Shown piece by piece: positions 1 to 11,203 of a stretch of DNA of 64,000 bases. The notes under the pieces were generated by a model. The model ran no database searches. It was not told the DNA's origin and saw only the letters and a list, made by a program, of their open reading frames with translations. The stretch comes from Rosa chinensis (taxonomy: Eukaryota > Streptophyta > Magnoliopsida > Rosales > Rosaceae). The stretch covers positions 52,605,897 through 52,669,896 of the forward strand of contig NC_037088.1 in NCBI RefSeq assembly GCF_002994745.2, read 5' to 3'. Both the position numbers and the translations under genes were made by a program. Each line of letters begins with the position of its first letter. Positions within the stretch are counted from its first letter, which is position 1.

Positions 1-688
1 AAGCACCCACCTTTACCGAACCAGTAACAGAGGAGTGTAAAATGGCTCATCAGGAATGGATTGGATGTGATGGACGAAACGACGTCGCTCAAGCAGAATT
101 GGAGGGGGGAGTTGGATATTTCATAATGTTTGGGATCCACATTACTGCTCATGTGAAAAACATGAGTATTTTTACATTACATTTTGGGATCTATTTACAA
201 AAACATCAAATTCTTCGTTGCATTTAAAAAACCAAATCCCATGAGAATGCTTAGCTGCTAGACTTGCAAGGTATAACATGTTAGTAATTTGGTGGGCACA
301 AAATGGAGTCGCTAATAAGTTTTCAGTGTTGTTACTTCAAATATTAAGTCTCTCAATGTAAATTTTTAATTCGTTTGCTATTTTATTTTAAATATTGAAA
401 TCAATCTCCTTTATAAGTTTACCTCGCTAGAAAAGATCCTATTATAATTCATTCTACTTTCCGAAACCCACCATTCCAAGAAAAATGCATATATCACATG
501 AGAGATTGATATAATGAATATTAATCATACAGTGAGATTATAATCACACATAAGAGATTGTACTATTGAACATTATAGTATCAGCAGACTCGAGGGCTGA
601 CTGTGAGACCTACTGGTCAAACTTCTTTTTTCTTTTTTTTTTTGATAATGACCTACTGATCGAACTGCTCAAACCTCTTCTAATCAAC

Positions 689-733
<45 letters not shown>

Positions 734-976
734 ATAATACAGAACATGAGATTTAGAGTTTGCTCTTCCTTTTGACTGGTGTTCTATGCCAATTTCATAT
801 GTCAAATGGTAAAGTGATTGATGTTGTGACGGTCAACAACAATTTTGTAAGTAATTAGAGGCTTCATAGAATGTTGAGTGACTTGGGTCACACTAAAGCA
901 ACCATTTCTCAGTTTACATTACAGTAAGCAATAGACTTGGTGAAAGGGAAAATGTATAAGACGCTGTATCATCAAG
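1..976. other. Intergenic, no supported gene
   Basis: AT-rich sequence with only short, low-complexity open frames. It contains a dinucleotide (AT)n run at about 691-730. I see no recognisable protein motif, tRNA or transposon end before the hAT target duplication at 977-984. Confidence 0.6.
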
Positions 977-1062
977 ACTGCAAGCAAAGGCGTAGCTATA
1001 CACGGGCTCCGTTGGGCTACAGTCCACCCTAAATTTTGAAAAAAAAAACATAAATTTATAGC

Positions 1063-1237
1063 TGTTTAAGGATATCTCTATTTGTGTTTAATCCAAACTC
1101 TAGGTTACTTGACCTACGTAGAATTACTTTCCTTGTATGATTGAGATTCTATGCATTGTAATTCTCTATATAAAGAGGCCCCTATTATCAATGAGAATAC
1201 ACAGCAAATTCCTCTCAATTCTCGTTTCCCTAAAACA
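1063..1237 (+). repeat. 5' LTR of copia element 1
   Basis: 175 bp, TG...CA ends. A TATA box (TATATAAA, 1167-1174) lies about 65 bases before the LTR end, so transcription should start near 1195-1205. It is identical to the 3' LTR except for one T/C difference just before the TATA box. Confidence 0.92.
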
Positions 1238-1251
1238 CGTTATCAGCACGA
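1238..1251 (+). other. Putative primer-binding site of copia element 1
   Basis: The bases directly after the LTR read CGTTATCAGCACGA. The same 14 bases follow the 5' LTR of element 2 on the minus strand (41291-41278). The site lacks the usual TGGTATCAGAGC complement of the initiator-tRNA 3' end, so the priming tRNA or tRNA fragment cannot be assigned from this window. Confidence 0.5.
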
Positions 1252-1426
1252 GCCCTAACCCTAGCCCTAAAAACAAAAAAACCCGAAAACTCTTCTCACC
1301 AAAACTGCCGCAAGCTCCTAGCCCTTGTTAGCTATGCCCTATGCTGCCCCTGCAGCCCTTGCGCACCCGTGTGCTGCCTACTGCCCCTGCAGCATTGCCA
1401 CACGCCTGCTGCCCCCTGCAACACAG

Positions 1427-1795
1427 CAGCACGCTCGTTTCTGTGCAGATCAGTCTTCTTTCACGAGCCAAAACGTCATGTTCGGAACCTCTGATGAAAA
1501 TACTTTCTTCATCAAAGTTTTTCATCTCTGTCTCTTATATCTGACCTCCAAATTTCAGCCCTATTGGAGTCGTTTTGAGACATGTACACCATTCGAGGTG
1601 GGAGCTGTTCAGCATGCTCGTTCCTGTGCATATCAGTCAATTTGCAAGCCCCGAAACGCCTAGTTCAGAACTTCAGATCAAAATTCTTCCTTCATCAAAG
1701 TTGTTCAAGTCTGTCTCTTCTATCTAACCTCCAAATTTAAGCCCTGTTGGAGTCGTTTTGAGACATGTACACCAATCGGAGTGGGAGCTGTTCAG
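1427..1795 (+). repeat. Tandem duplication in the leader of copia element 1
   Basis: Two diverged copies of a unit of about 183 bp. They begin CAGCACGCTCG at 1427 and CAGCATGCTCG at 1610, and each ends near GGAGCTGTTCAG. Both include a shared segment GAGTCGTTTTGAGACATG. They lie in the untranslated leader, upstream of the putative leader intron. Confidence 0.8.
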
Positions 1796-1896
1796 AAGTG
1801 AATTTTCTTCGAATTTCAACAAGTTTGATTCGCCTAGGACTGAAGCTCGTCTGCAATCCTACAATAAGGATCGAATATGCTCTGCAATCCTAAGAG

Positions 1897-2281
1897 GTAT
1901 GGTTTACTAAAAGTTCCCGTTTTTGAAGTTTTTTTTATTCTTTTTCGCTTCTTTTTCTCGGGGACTTGCAAACTCCCTTCTTCTACCCCCCTTTCTTCAT
2001 CATAGGGGAGACCAAATTAAGCCGAACTGTGGGGGTTCGTGCTCACTCCAAGCTTAGAGCTTGTTGAGATCTCCAAACTTAGAGTTTGTAGAGAATTTAT
2101 GACCGACTACTTACATCATTGTTTCGATCTAATCCAACCCCTCTTGGAATTCAATTTCTTGGAAGCGATTACGCTAAGAAATTCCTAATTTCTTGGAAGT
2201 GACTACGCTCATAAATTTTATTTGTTTTCGTGGTAGCCTTTTTCGCTCCGAAACTAACCCTAATTTCTTGTTCTCTTTCAG
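1897..2281 (+). other. Putative leader intron of copia element 1
   Basis: A donor-like AAGAG|GTATGG at 1896/1897 and a pyrimidine-rich acceptor TTCTCTTTCAG ending at 2281 bracket 385 bp. The gag ATG lies at 2283, one base after the acceptor. The homologous leader of element 2 keeps AAG|GTAAAC at the matching place (40742/40741, minus strand) and TTTTTTCAG|GATG before its gag start. Splicing is inferred, not shown. Confidence 0.45.
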
Positions 2282-2282
2282 G

Positions 2283-3341
2283 ATGAGTAACCTAAACAAA
2301 TTGGACTTTGCTCCATTGGGAACAACTGGCTCTGGATATCACAGGTGGGTTCGTGATGTCCGCCAGCATCTCAAGGCCGATGGAATCCTAGATACAATTC
2401 TCGAGCCTAGCCAGGACGTGCTAACTGTTGAGCAAGCTCAAGCTTTGGAACCAAATAGAGCAGCCTTAGAGGCAAATAAGGCGAAAGCCATCATCCTAAT
2501 GACTCGTCATATGAATGATTAGCTCCAGTACGAGTGTATGAATGAAGAAGACCCCAGAAGGCTGTGGGTCTCACTCGAAGAAAGATTTGGCAACGTCCGT
2601 GACTCCATGCTTCCTGACCTAGAAGTGAGATGGAATAGCCTCCGCTTCTGTGATTTCAAGTCAGTTCTTGACTACAGCTCGGAAGCACTTCGCATTAAAT
2701 CCTTCATGGAATTCTGTGGTAAAGAGATCACAAATGCGATGTTGATTGAGAAGACTCTCTCTACTTTCCCCGTCTCTGCATTGATGGTTGCTAAGAACTA
2801 TCGAATCGATGTTACTGCAAGACGAATCACAAGGTTTCATGAGCTCATTGAAGCTATGAATGTCGCTGAAAAGCATGACAACATCCTTGTGAAGAACTAT
2901 AATTCGAGATCCGTGGGAACAGAACATATTCCGAAATCCAATTATAGTCGCACCCCAAAGAAAGGGCGCCAAGAGCGAAACCCTAATCTTAGGGATACAT
3001 TTGGACGTTCTGCTCCATATAATCGCTCTACTTGGGAAGGTAACTGCCAAAATAGGCGAACACGGAACCGAAAAGGTCAACGTGGAAAGAGAGAGGCAGG
3101 CAACGCCTCTGGCCATGTTGGTGGCGCCACCAACACTAAGAGCCATCTAAATGACGCTTTCAAAGTGCCTCAATCAATGGAGTTTGAGCAAAAATATGTA
3201 TGTTCTCGATGTGGAGTGTCTGATCATTGGGCACACATTTGTAGAGCTCGTGAAGAACTTGTCACCGCCTACAAAGCATATTGTGAAGCAAGAGAAGCTC
3301 ACTATGTGGAACAAGAAGATCAAGAAGATGATCTAGAGTGA
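2283..3341 (+). pseudogene. gag: gag of copia element 1 (one in-frame stop)
   Basis: Encodes the nucleocapsid/capsid protein that packages retrotransposon RNA into cytoplasmic particles. The start MSNLNKLDFAPL at 2283 is chosen because it matches the gag start preserved in element 2 and follows an acceptor-like sequence. A TAG at 2520-2522 interrupts the frame after MTRHMND. The frame then continues to the TGA at 3339-3341, about 352 codons in all. The middle carries the UBN2-type capsid region (EEDPRRLWVSLEERFG, then VLDYSSEALRIKS). A CCHC zinc knuckle with intact spacing (CSRCGVSDHWAHIC) sits near the C-terminus after a basic Arg/Gly-rich stretch. Apart from the stop, gag is far better preserved than pol. 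Confidence 0.85.
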
Positions 3342-3739
3342 AGGGTTAAAGACTACAAATCTGGCTGGGATCAATAGATCGCCTACTCTGTTTAAGTCTT
3401 TATTTTCCAAGAGATGTAGGCGATTGCCATATTATTTTTGTAGTAGATGCCTATGGTTTAGTCTTTCTCCAAAGTAGGCGTACTCAATGTAAATGTGATG
3501 TCTAGGAAGGTTTTGAGATAAGTGATAATTAAGCGAGCTTTGCTCCACCGACATCTCTCTACTCACCTGGTCACATTTGCGTTGGAATTACCGAAAGAAG
3601 TTAGACGACTACCATTGTTTTGCATTAGCTAGCATTTGGATTAGATTCTCCTAAATGGTTAAGAGACGATGATGTACTCCGTTGGCTTATGAATAAAATT
3701 TCGAGTTCTTTTCATTATGACTCCATTTTGATTCATGAG
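3342..3739 (+). other. gag-pol spacer of copia element 1
   Basis: About 400 bp without a convincing frame, between the gag stop and the first recognisable pol sequence. Element 2 has a spacer of the same size at 38463-38878. The protease start with its catalytic Asp, present in element 2, has been lost here. Confidence 0.65.
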
Positions 3740-6700
3740 CATGTTACTTTGTGACTACGATGGCTGGGCCATCAGTATTAATTCAAGGACATGGAATAGC
3801 CCAAGTTCCCCTTGCTAAATGGCACCTTGATTATTGTCACAGAAACTCTCTACGCTTCTAGGGCAAATTGCACCTATGAATAGCCAACGGATTCCATGCA
3901 GAAATGCATGAAGAGAACAAAAAAAAATGAGTTCCTTTGCAATACCTCTAATGATTGCGAACAAAGGCGCATCTTAGAGAAGTTTATGTGTCTCTCTAGT
4001 GGACTTTATGTCACTATTCGAGCTATTAAATCCAATAAAGTTATGAGAGAAGATCTCTTTGATTTAGGCACATATTGGCTTTGTCACGATAGGATAGATC
4101 ATCCTAGTCCTGATATGATGATCCGTCTACTGAAGACTTCACACGGACATCCATTCTTTTGAGCAAAACGAAGCAAGAATCTGATGTCGCCATAAATGGC
4201 GCCAACCATGAGCATGTCGCCATGGTTGTTCCTCCTAGTGGCCATGACGCCATACATGCTAATTTCCATGGCTCCAACACCATGATGGGAGATGTAGTCA
4301 CACATTTTGCTTCTAATAGCGCTACAGACGCTCAGGCCCAACCAAAATCCTCATTGGTTGCTTCTAAGGCCCCTCGCTCATTTTGCAAAGCCTGTTCCTT
4401 CGGGAAATTAGGACTGAGATCGTCCTATGCAAAGGATATGAAAATACTCATTCTGTTCTTACATAAAATCCGTAGGGATTCTGTGGACTAGTTCAACCAA
4501 CTTGCGGACGTTTAAATATCTCATGATGTTGGTTGACACGCAAACACACTGGTCACGTGTTGTGCCTTTGTCCACTTGTAATGCTGCTTATGTTACACTC
4601 CTAGCACATATCATGTGACAACGGGCTCACTCCCCGGATCATCCTATTTAGTCAATTGGATTTGACTATGTTAGAGAGTTTACATCGAAAGACTTTCGAT
4701 GGATGTTGCAATGGGCTTGATGTTGGACATCACATTCCCATGTACACACCCAATTAGTCTCGCAGAAACGACTATGATGGTAGTCCGAACATTGGTAATG
4801 CGCACCAATCTTCTTACATCCGCTTAGGGTGATGCGATATCGCATGCAGCTATGCTAATTCGTCTACGACCTACCGCCACTCAATGTACCTCTGCGTTAC
4901 AGCTAGTGACTGGGTACACGTCTTTTGTACTTACGCACATTTGAGTGAGCCATTTTTGTGCCAATTGCGCCGCCACAGCGCTCTATGATGGGTCCTTACA
5001 GACGAATGGGCAACTACGTTGGATTTGAGACTCCAACAATAGTCCGCCACTTACTGCCCTTACAAGGCGATCTCTTTACCGCTAGATTTGCGGGTTGTCA
5101 CTTTGATGAGACAGTCTTCCTATCGTTCGGGGGAGATAAGAACACAGATGTTCAACAGGAACGACAGGAATTGCCGTGGTCTGTCCCCACTATGTCTCAT
5201 CTTGATCCCTATTAAAGTGACGAGATCAGACAAATATGCTGCAAACATGCCTGCAAGGAAGGACGTCCCTACGAGAGGACGTAGCGCCACCCTACATGGA
5301 GGTAGGCATGGCGCCAATGCCAAAGAAAGTGGCACTCTGGCGTTACAGGCCATGGCCCCAGCTAGGATGCGTGGGAGGCCCGTGGGTTCGAAGGATACAT
5401 TGGCACAAACCAATCCTTGAATCATCGACACTCAAAATCCGCCTCATGAGAATCTTCCAGGTTATGGTTATCGTTGGGGGACGCCTCAACGTTAGAACCT
5501 ATTCCTGAGAATATAGAGCTCTATGAAACTTACACTAGTGTACATGAGGCGTGGGATAGAAACTCCATCATAATTGATGATGTAGTTGCGTATTTCGTTG
5601 CGCATGAGTTCGTTGAGTCAGATGATATCGAACCACGCTCCGTTGATGAATGAATGCCAACGTAGAGAGTTTTGGCTTAAATGGAAAGATGTGATCCAGG
5701 TTAAGATGGATTCTCTAACGAAGAGGAAGGTTTTTGAGCTAGAGATGCCAACACCTCCTAACATAGAACCTGTTGACTAATGGGTCTTCGTTAGAAAGCG
5801 TAGTGAGAAAAAGAGATGGTATTCTCGCCTTGGCGCAAGGCTTCTCACAAAACGCCCTGGAATTGACTACGATGAGACATATTCTCTTGTAATGGATGTC
5901 ATTGCACTCCACTACCTTGTCAGTTTGGTAGTTTCCGAATAACTGAACATGCAGCTTACAAATGTGGTCACTACGTATCTCTATAGGGATCTAGATACGG
6001 AATATACATGAAGGTTCATGGCGAACTTCATTTACCCAAGTCAAGAGGTTCTAGACCACGGAGCGAGTTTACAATAAGGTTGAAACGCTCACTAATGTGA
6101 CTACTTGATTAGGAAGGGATATGCCCACGCGTTTCTATGACAAGTTTCGGATTCTATCGCGGTTCATGTTGGACATAATCTTCATTAGAAGCCCTTAAAG
6201 AATTAAGGGAAACCGCTGAACACTTGAAATCCGTAGTTTGAGATGAAGGATTTTGGGAGAACACGATTATGTCTCGGTTTAGAACTTGAGCATCGTGTCG
6301 ATAGATGCTTAGGCATTTTGATGAGGTCAAGCCTTCAAGCCCCCCCCCCCCCATGATCGTCCGTAGTCTTGATCCTGAAAAGGATCCTCTTCGTCGAAAG
6401 GATGATGACGAAGATGTGCTAGAGGCAGAAGTGCCTTACTTAGTACAATAGGCGCATTATTGTACTTATCCCAATGCACAAGACCGGACATCTCATATGT
6501 TGTGAACTTGTTAGCTAGATATAGCTCTGCGCCAACGGGACGCCATTGGATTGGTGTAAAAGATATCTTTCGATATTTGAGATGTATGATTGATATGAGC
6601 TTGTTCTATCCCTACAAAGAGATGATGGATTCGGACCCATCACACACCAGGTACGCCGCCAACACTGGCCTGCGTCCACTATCCCCATCCCAAAACGACA

Positions 6701-7184
6701 TGTGTTTTGGAAGGTTTTGCTGATGTTGGGTATCTCTCTGACCCACACAAAGGTCATTCCCAATCTGGTTAAGTGTTCACCATGGGAAAAGACCGTGACA
6801 TCTTGGAGGTCTACAGGATAGACCCTAGTCGCTATATCTTCGAACAATGCAGAGATCATTGCTCTTCACGAAGTGGTTCGTGAATGTATATGGATTGGAT
6901 CCATCATTACGCATGTTCGAAGCAATTGTGGTTTGAAGTCTACCACATATGAGCCTATGAGCATTTAGGATAATGCTGCTTGTTTTGAACAAATGAGGCA
7001 AGGCTACATCAAAAGCGACAAAACCAAGCTTAATCAGCGACAACAGGCTCTCCTCGAGATCAAAGTGAATTAGGTTCGATCTGAGGACAGTGAGGCAGAC
7101 TTGTTTACTAAGTCATTGCCCAAATCCACGTTCGAGAAACATGTGGCAAGAATTGACTTGCGGAAATTATCTGAACCCCCATGA
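3740..7184 (+). pseudogene. pol: pol of copia element 1 (protease-integrase-RT-RNase H remnants)
   Basis: Pieces of a copia polyprotein can be read in shifting frames. They include VTTMAGPS near the protease end, the GAG-pre-integrase block (HDRIDHPSPDMMIRLLKTSHG at about 4085-4145, then CKACSFGKLG near 4390), the integrase-RT linker around 4950-5780, the RT segment LSQCTRPDISYVVNLLARYS (6466-6525) and RNase H pieces near 6780-6990. The last codons, KLSEPP, precede a TGA at 7182-7184. Many stops, frameshifts and internal deletions are present. The RT stretch 5960-6340 has lost the catalytic YVDD region visible in element 2. No functional enzyme can come from this copy. Confidence 0.88.
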
Positions 7185-7375
7185 TCGTTGTCATCAGGGG
7201 AGGTGCAGACATCAGGGGGAGATGTCTACATGTTCGTCTCGAATCGTGAAGGGTGTGTTGTGCTCTTTTTCCCCTTCGACCGAGGTTATTTTTGTCCCGC
7301 TGGGTTTTTGTTACTCGGCAAGGTTTTTAAAGAGGCAACGAGAGAAGCACCGCGTTTGGACAACACAAGGGGGAG
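7185..7375 (+). other. 3' non-coding block and polypurine tract of copia element 1
   Basis: The polypurine tract AAGGGGGAG (7367-7375) abuts the 3' LTR and should prime plus-strand DNA synthesis. A second purine-rich match, AGGGGGAGA, lies about 150 bases upstream (7214-7222). Between them is a block starting near GTGTTGTGCTC that is also present in element 2 (34353-34544, minus) and open in one frame in both, although it lies after the pol stop. I treat it as a conserved 3' untranslated segment rather than a gene. Confidence 0.7.
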
Positions 7376-7550
7376 TGTTTAAGGATATCTCTATTTGTGT
7401 TTAATCCAAACTCTAGGTTACTTGACCTACGTAGAATTACTTTCCTTGTATGATTGAGATTCTATGCATTGTAATCCTCTATATAAAGAGGCCCCTATTA
7501 TCAATGAGAATACACAGCAAATTCCTCTCAATTCTCGTTTCCCTAAAACA
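7376..7550 (+). repeat. 3' LTR of copia element 1
   Basis: 175 bp, bounded by the polypurine tract on the left and the target duplication ATAGC (7551-7555) on the right. One difference from the 5' LTR by eye comparison. Confidence 0.92.
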
Positions 7551-8737
7551 ATAGCTTAATTATGGTTTAAAATATTAAATATTAAAAATTAGCCCACCTC
7601 AAATTTCTAAATTTAGCCTGATATGTTATTAAACTTAGCCCATATGTTATTTCTTTTCTTATTTTAGTCATACATATGTTATTTCTTTGCTTGAAGTATT
7701 TGATTTTATTTTAGGGTAGTTCTAGTTGGATCTCAAAAGGAAAAAAAGAAAAAGGTACTCTTCTTACCAACATTCAACAAAATAAATTATTTTTTCTCCT
7801 TCAGAATTTCCTTATATTACCTATATAATTTTATAATTTACCTAAAACAATTAATAATTTCTATACATGGCCCTATCGTTTAATACAAAAGTATATTCAA
7901 AACAATTTGATTTGAAATTTCCTTAGAATTTAGAATATTTTGGTGTAGATAGTACTAACTAAGATTCAAGATCAACTCATTTTAATTAGATTTAATCGAC
8001 ATATGTTATTTATTTGAGAACCAAAGTCTTTTCTAGAACCATTCATATTGCAAAACAAACAAAAAATCTATGATCTAGAATAGATTTCTTGCTAGTAATT
8101 GTCTACTTCTTCAGCATGTCCAAGAATCACTTTCTAGTTCCACTAATGAAAGTACATCAAAGATGTAGGCAGCTTCCTCATAAAATTCTTCATGGATGAA
8201 TTGATAGAGATAAAAAAAAAAAACAAATTGTTGAAAATATAATTTTAATTCTTTAAGGATATTTTGGTAAAATTAAAGATGTGTACTTAGCTTTTTTAAG
8301 TAATAAAAAAGTGAATTTGAGGTTTAATAAGAGGCAAAGTCCAAATATCAAATTTAGAGGTCCAACTAGAACCATCATTTATTTTATTTTCTATTATGCT
8401 TTAAGAGACATAATCGCATAAAAAGTTTTTTTTTGTGTGTGTAAATTAGGTCTGAAAAAGAGCCGGTTGAGAATTATAATACATATTCAATAATTAAAGA
8501 TTTTTGCTTCTATTCAAGGGCGCGGGGTACAATTTGAGTATGTGTGATATTTTGTCTAAAGTTTTGTTATAATATTGATTTTTTGAATCAGTATTATATA
8601 ATGTGGTTTAATTTAAGAAAAGAATAAAACATATTACTTGTAAAACTTAAGAAAAAAAATAATTTAAAAGCATTAGTAAAATTTTAAAAAAATAGCCTAC
8701 CCTATTTTTAAATCCTAGCTCCGCCATTGACTGCAAG

Positions 8738-10136
8738 ATATAGAAATGGTACTGATTAGGTGCTTAGAGATCGACTCCCATGAGCTTGATAAATAAGGCA
8801 GTGGCATATCAATTGGATACAACATAATAAGTAAGACTTTAGTCCGTTGAGATTCTTATTAAGTCTCAATTACCCTTCTGCATTGTGATGAATAATTATT
8901 TGTATACAAAATTTTTATCTCTCTCATTATTGCTTGGACAATCAGCATACAACATTACAATGAGAGAGATTGATAAATCATGTATACAACTGATGAGAAG
9001 GAAAATCACACCCTACGATATGCACTCTTTAATTCTTTATGATGTGTTTTTTGATCGAATAGAAAAGTTGCATTAAAATTAAGAGGCAGTAGCCCATGGA
9101 GGGTAAAAGTCCATAGTGGACATGCTCCAAAAGGAGCTACAAGAGCAAACCTAACACTTGCCAACATGAAATAACAATAACACACAAAGGCCCAAAAAAT
9201 GGGCCGAAAACATAACCCAGCCCACATACGTTCATCTGACACAAGAACCAAACTCCGCCAAGACTTGCCGTATACAGCAGTGAGAAGCAGCAGCCAAACT
9301 CGGTGAGAATGATTCCAAAGTTGAAATCACAGCTCCAAATGACTCATGCACACCTTCAAAAACCCAATATTGTCAATATATATCGTGTTTCAAGAAAGTT
9401 TTGTTTTTCAAACAGTTCTAATCGAGGTGTAAAATTTCAGGGATATTGCTTTACTTCAAAAATATTTTGACTTTTATGTTTTTTTTTTTAAGAAATTTCA
9501 GAATCTGCTGCTTACTAATTTACTGTTAACATTCCCCCATAGAGTTAAATTATGTTCATGCTAACTTTATCCATTCATGGTAATCTAAATTGAATATTTT
9601 GTGATCCAGTGCAGTATGAAACTTCTAGTTTGTAAATGGGCACTTAATTAGCTAGCTACCACAAATGTTCTAACATACTCATACATGCATGGAATCATGT
9701 TAGATGCTAGATCAGGTTCCTGGGTTTATTGCATAGATGAATCGGTGTGCGCTAATCTGTTGGCTAAGAGGACAAATTGTACATAGGCCCGTTGTATTTC
9801 CACATTCGATCCCATCACATCTAGTCTAACATGTGATCGGAAGAGTATTATTGCAACGGTTATATACAAAAATTTCTCCTTGCCAAAGGTTAGCTAGCTC
9901 TTTGAAAGCTTTATACTCTTTTGCCTCCCCATTGTACTTGTTGGCAGAATCATCCTCTCCGTGACATGATGGTGTTCACTGTCACTGTTTGTATACAACT
10001 ATATGTAACTTTCTCACGCAGCTAGAGAGACAGACACCTAGTTGTATACACCGGTGACAGAGGGGAGTCACTTGTAGCGATAGTGTCCACAAGTGGCAGC
10101 AAGAATATTTTTCTTATTTTTACACATTTTCATCTT
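8738..10136. other. Intergenic, downstream of the HD-Zip gene
   Basis: AT-rich, with no frame that carries a recognisable domain. It must include the 3' untranslated region and polyadenylation site of the minus-strand HD-Zip gene at its right edge, but I cannot fix the cleavage site. Confidence 0.5.
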
Positions 10137-11052
10137 TCAAGACCAAAAATCCCACCACTGATAATCACTAGTCGATTGGTCAAAGAGACCACCATCGGAG
10201 TTCAATCTACCCCAATCTTCAGGAGACGTTAAGGACCCATCTGCAGATTCCACAAAGTTCACAAGGTTCGGTTCCTCCTCAAGTCCAAAGTACTCTGCCT
10301 TTATGCTGCTATCATCATCTGACATAACTCGAAGCCGATGTTCTGATTTTTCCAATGACATCTGGTAATTAGGCTTCCCCTCAGATTCCGACCTAGTAGC
10401 ATCATCTCCATTGTCCGATTCGCCATCAATGCTATTGTTCCTTTCCTCTTTTGGCCTTTGCATCTTATCATTCAGCTTCTGCAACTGTCACAAAACAACA
10501 CATCCACATCAGATATTGCTTCCAATTCATTTGTACTAATCTTAAGATGTGGCGTTATTATTTACTCTCGGAAAGTCATTCTGTACTAAACCGGAAGGAG
10601 TGAAAAATGACTCTCCGAGAGTGTTAGCAAAAGTCCCCTTTCAAAGAATGAATGAATATATTAATTACCTGAGTAACCAAGGCCTGCTTTTCTTTCTTGA
10701 GGGCTTCAAACCGGGAAGCCAAGTTATTGTAGTTGGCTCTGAGTATGCTGTAGTCTCTTTCAAGCTGCTTCGACTTCCATCGAGCTCTCTTATTCTGAAA
10801 CCATATCGCAACCTGCCTTGGTTGCAACCCCAGCTCTTTCGCCAGCTGTAGCTTCTTCCTTGGCTCCAACCTCGACTCGGACTCAAAAATGGACTCCAAC
10901 GATCGAATCTGCTCATCACTGAACCTCTTCTTGTTGTTCTTGCTTCTGTTCTTCTTTAAACTACTGCCTGCACCTAACGAGTCGTTCATGTAGCTAAAAG
11001 CCTCGGCTTCTTCCGGTGAGGGAGAATATCCAACTCGGTCTACCTCTAACAT
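10137..11052 (-). CDS. HD-Zip class I transcription factor, ATHB-7/ATHB-12-like
   Basis: A nuclear DNA-binding regulator of the homeodomain-leucine zipper class I. The named Arabidopsis relatives respond to abscisic acid and drought and modulate growth. Two exons: 11052-10669 (128 codons) and 10484-10137, joined in phase 0 (CAG|GTAATT donor, TGACAG acceptor), giving 243 residues against about 240-260 in the subfamily. The homeodomain spans roughly residues 40-96 with the helix-3 motif [15 protein letters not shown]. The leucine zipper follows (L, Y, L heptads from about residue 97) and crosses the exon junction ([13 protein letters not shown]). The acidic C-terminus ends in WWDFWS, the typical terminal motif of the ATHB-7/12 group. 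The start at 11052 is the first ATG; an in-frame stop lies upstream at 11127-11125. A paralogue within HD-Zip I cannot be excluded. Confidence 0.95.
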
Positions 11053-11203
11053 CTCGTTGTTTTTGGGGATCAGTGTTTCGGGAGAGAATGCTTTTGGGGT
11101 TTTGTGCTTTAAGCTATGTGATCCTCAGTGTATGTCATGGTTCTTTGGGTCTGACTGGGTTTTGTGATTGCTGCTTTATATCCAAAATCCATGGGTGGAT
11201 CTG

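Larger units (their letters stand above)
1063..7550 (+). mobile_element. Ty1/copia LTR retrotransposon, element 1 (structurally complete, coding-defective)
   Basis: A complete copia element by structure: 175-bp LTRs at 1063-1237 and 7376-7550, both starting TGTTTAAGG and ending CTAAAACA, flanked by the 5-bp target duplication ATAGC (1058-1062 and 7551-7555). It holds a long GC-rich leader, a gag frame with one stop, a heavily decayed pol, a conserved 3' non-coding block and a polypurine tract against the 3' LTR. By eye the two LTRs differ at one position, so insertion is recent. Yet pol has many stops, frameshifts and deletions. The element therefore probably moved using proteins from a relative. 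It sits inside the hAT element 985-8729. Confidence 0.93.
985..8729. mobile_element. Non-autonomous hAT-type DNA transposon, split by a nested copia element
   Basis: The element is bounded by the identical 8-bp direct repeat ACTGCAAG at 977-984 and 8730-8737, the target-site length expected of hAT transposons. Its ends are imperfect inverted repeats: CAAAGGCGTAGCTA at the left and, read inward from the right, CAATGGCGGAGCTA. These ends recall the CAGGGGCGGAG type of Tip100-like hAT elements (from memory). Without the 6.5-kb copia insertion (1063-7550 plus one 5-bp duplication) it would be about 1.25 kb. No transposase is visible, so it is non-autonomous. The right-hand portion (7556-8729) is AT-rich and has no coding potential that I can see. 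Confidence 0.82.

Noticed and set aside
10137..11052. HD-Zip gene as a target of the nearby miR166
   Set aside because: miR166 targets class III HD-Zip genes through a site in the START-domain region. This is a class I gene without a START domain, and no complementary site was seen in its exons. Proximity is coincidental.
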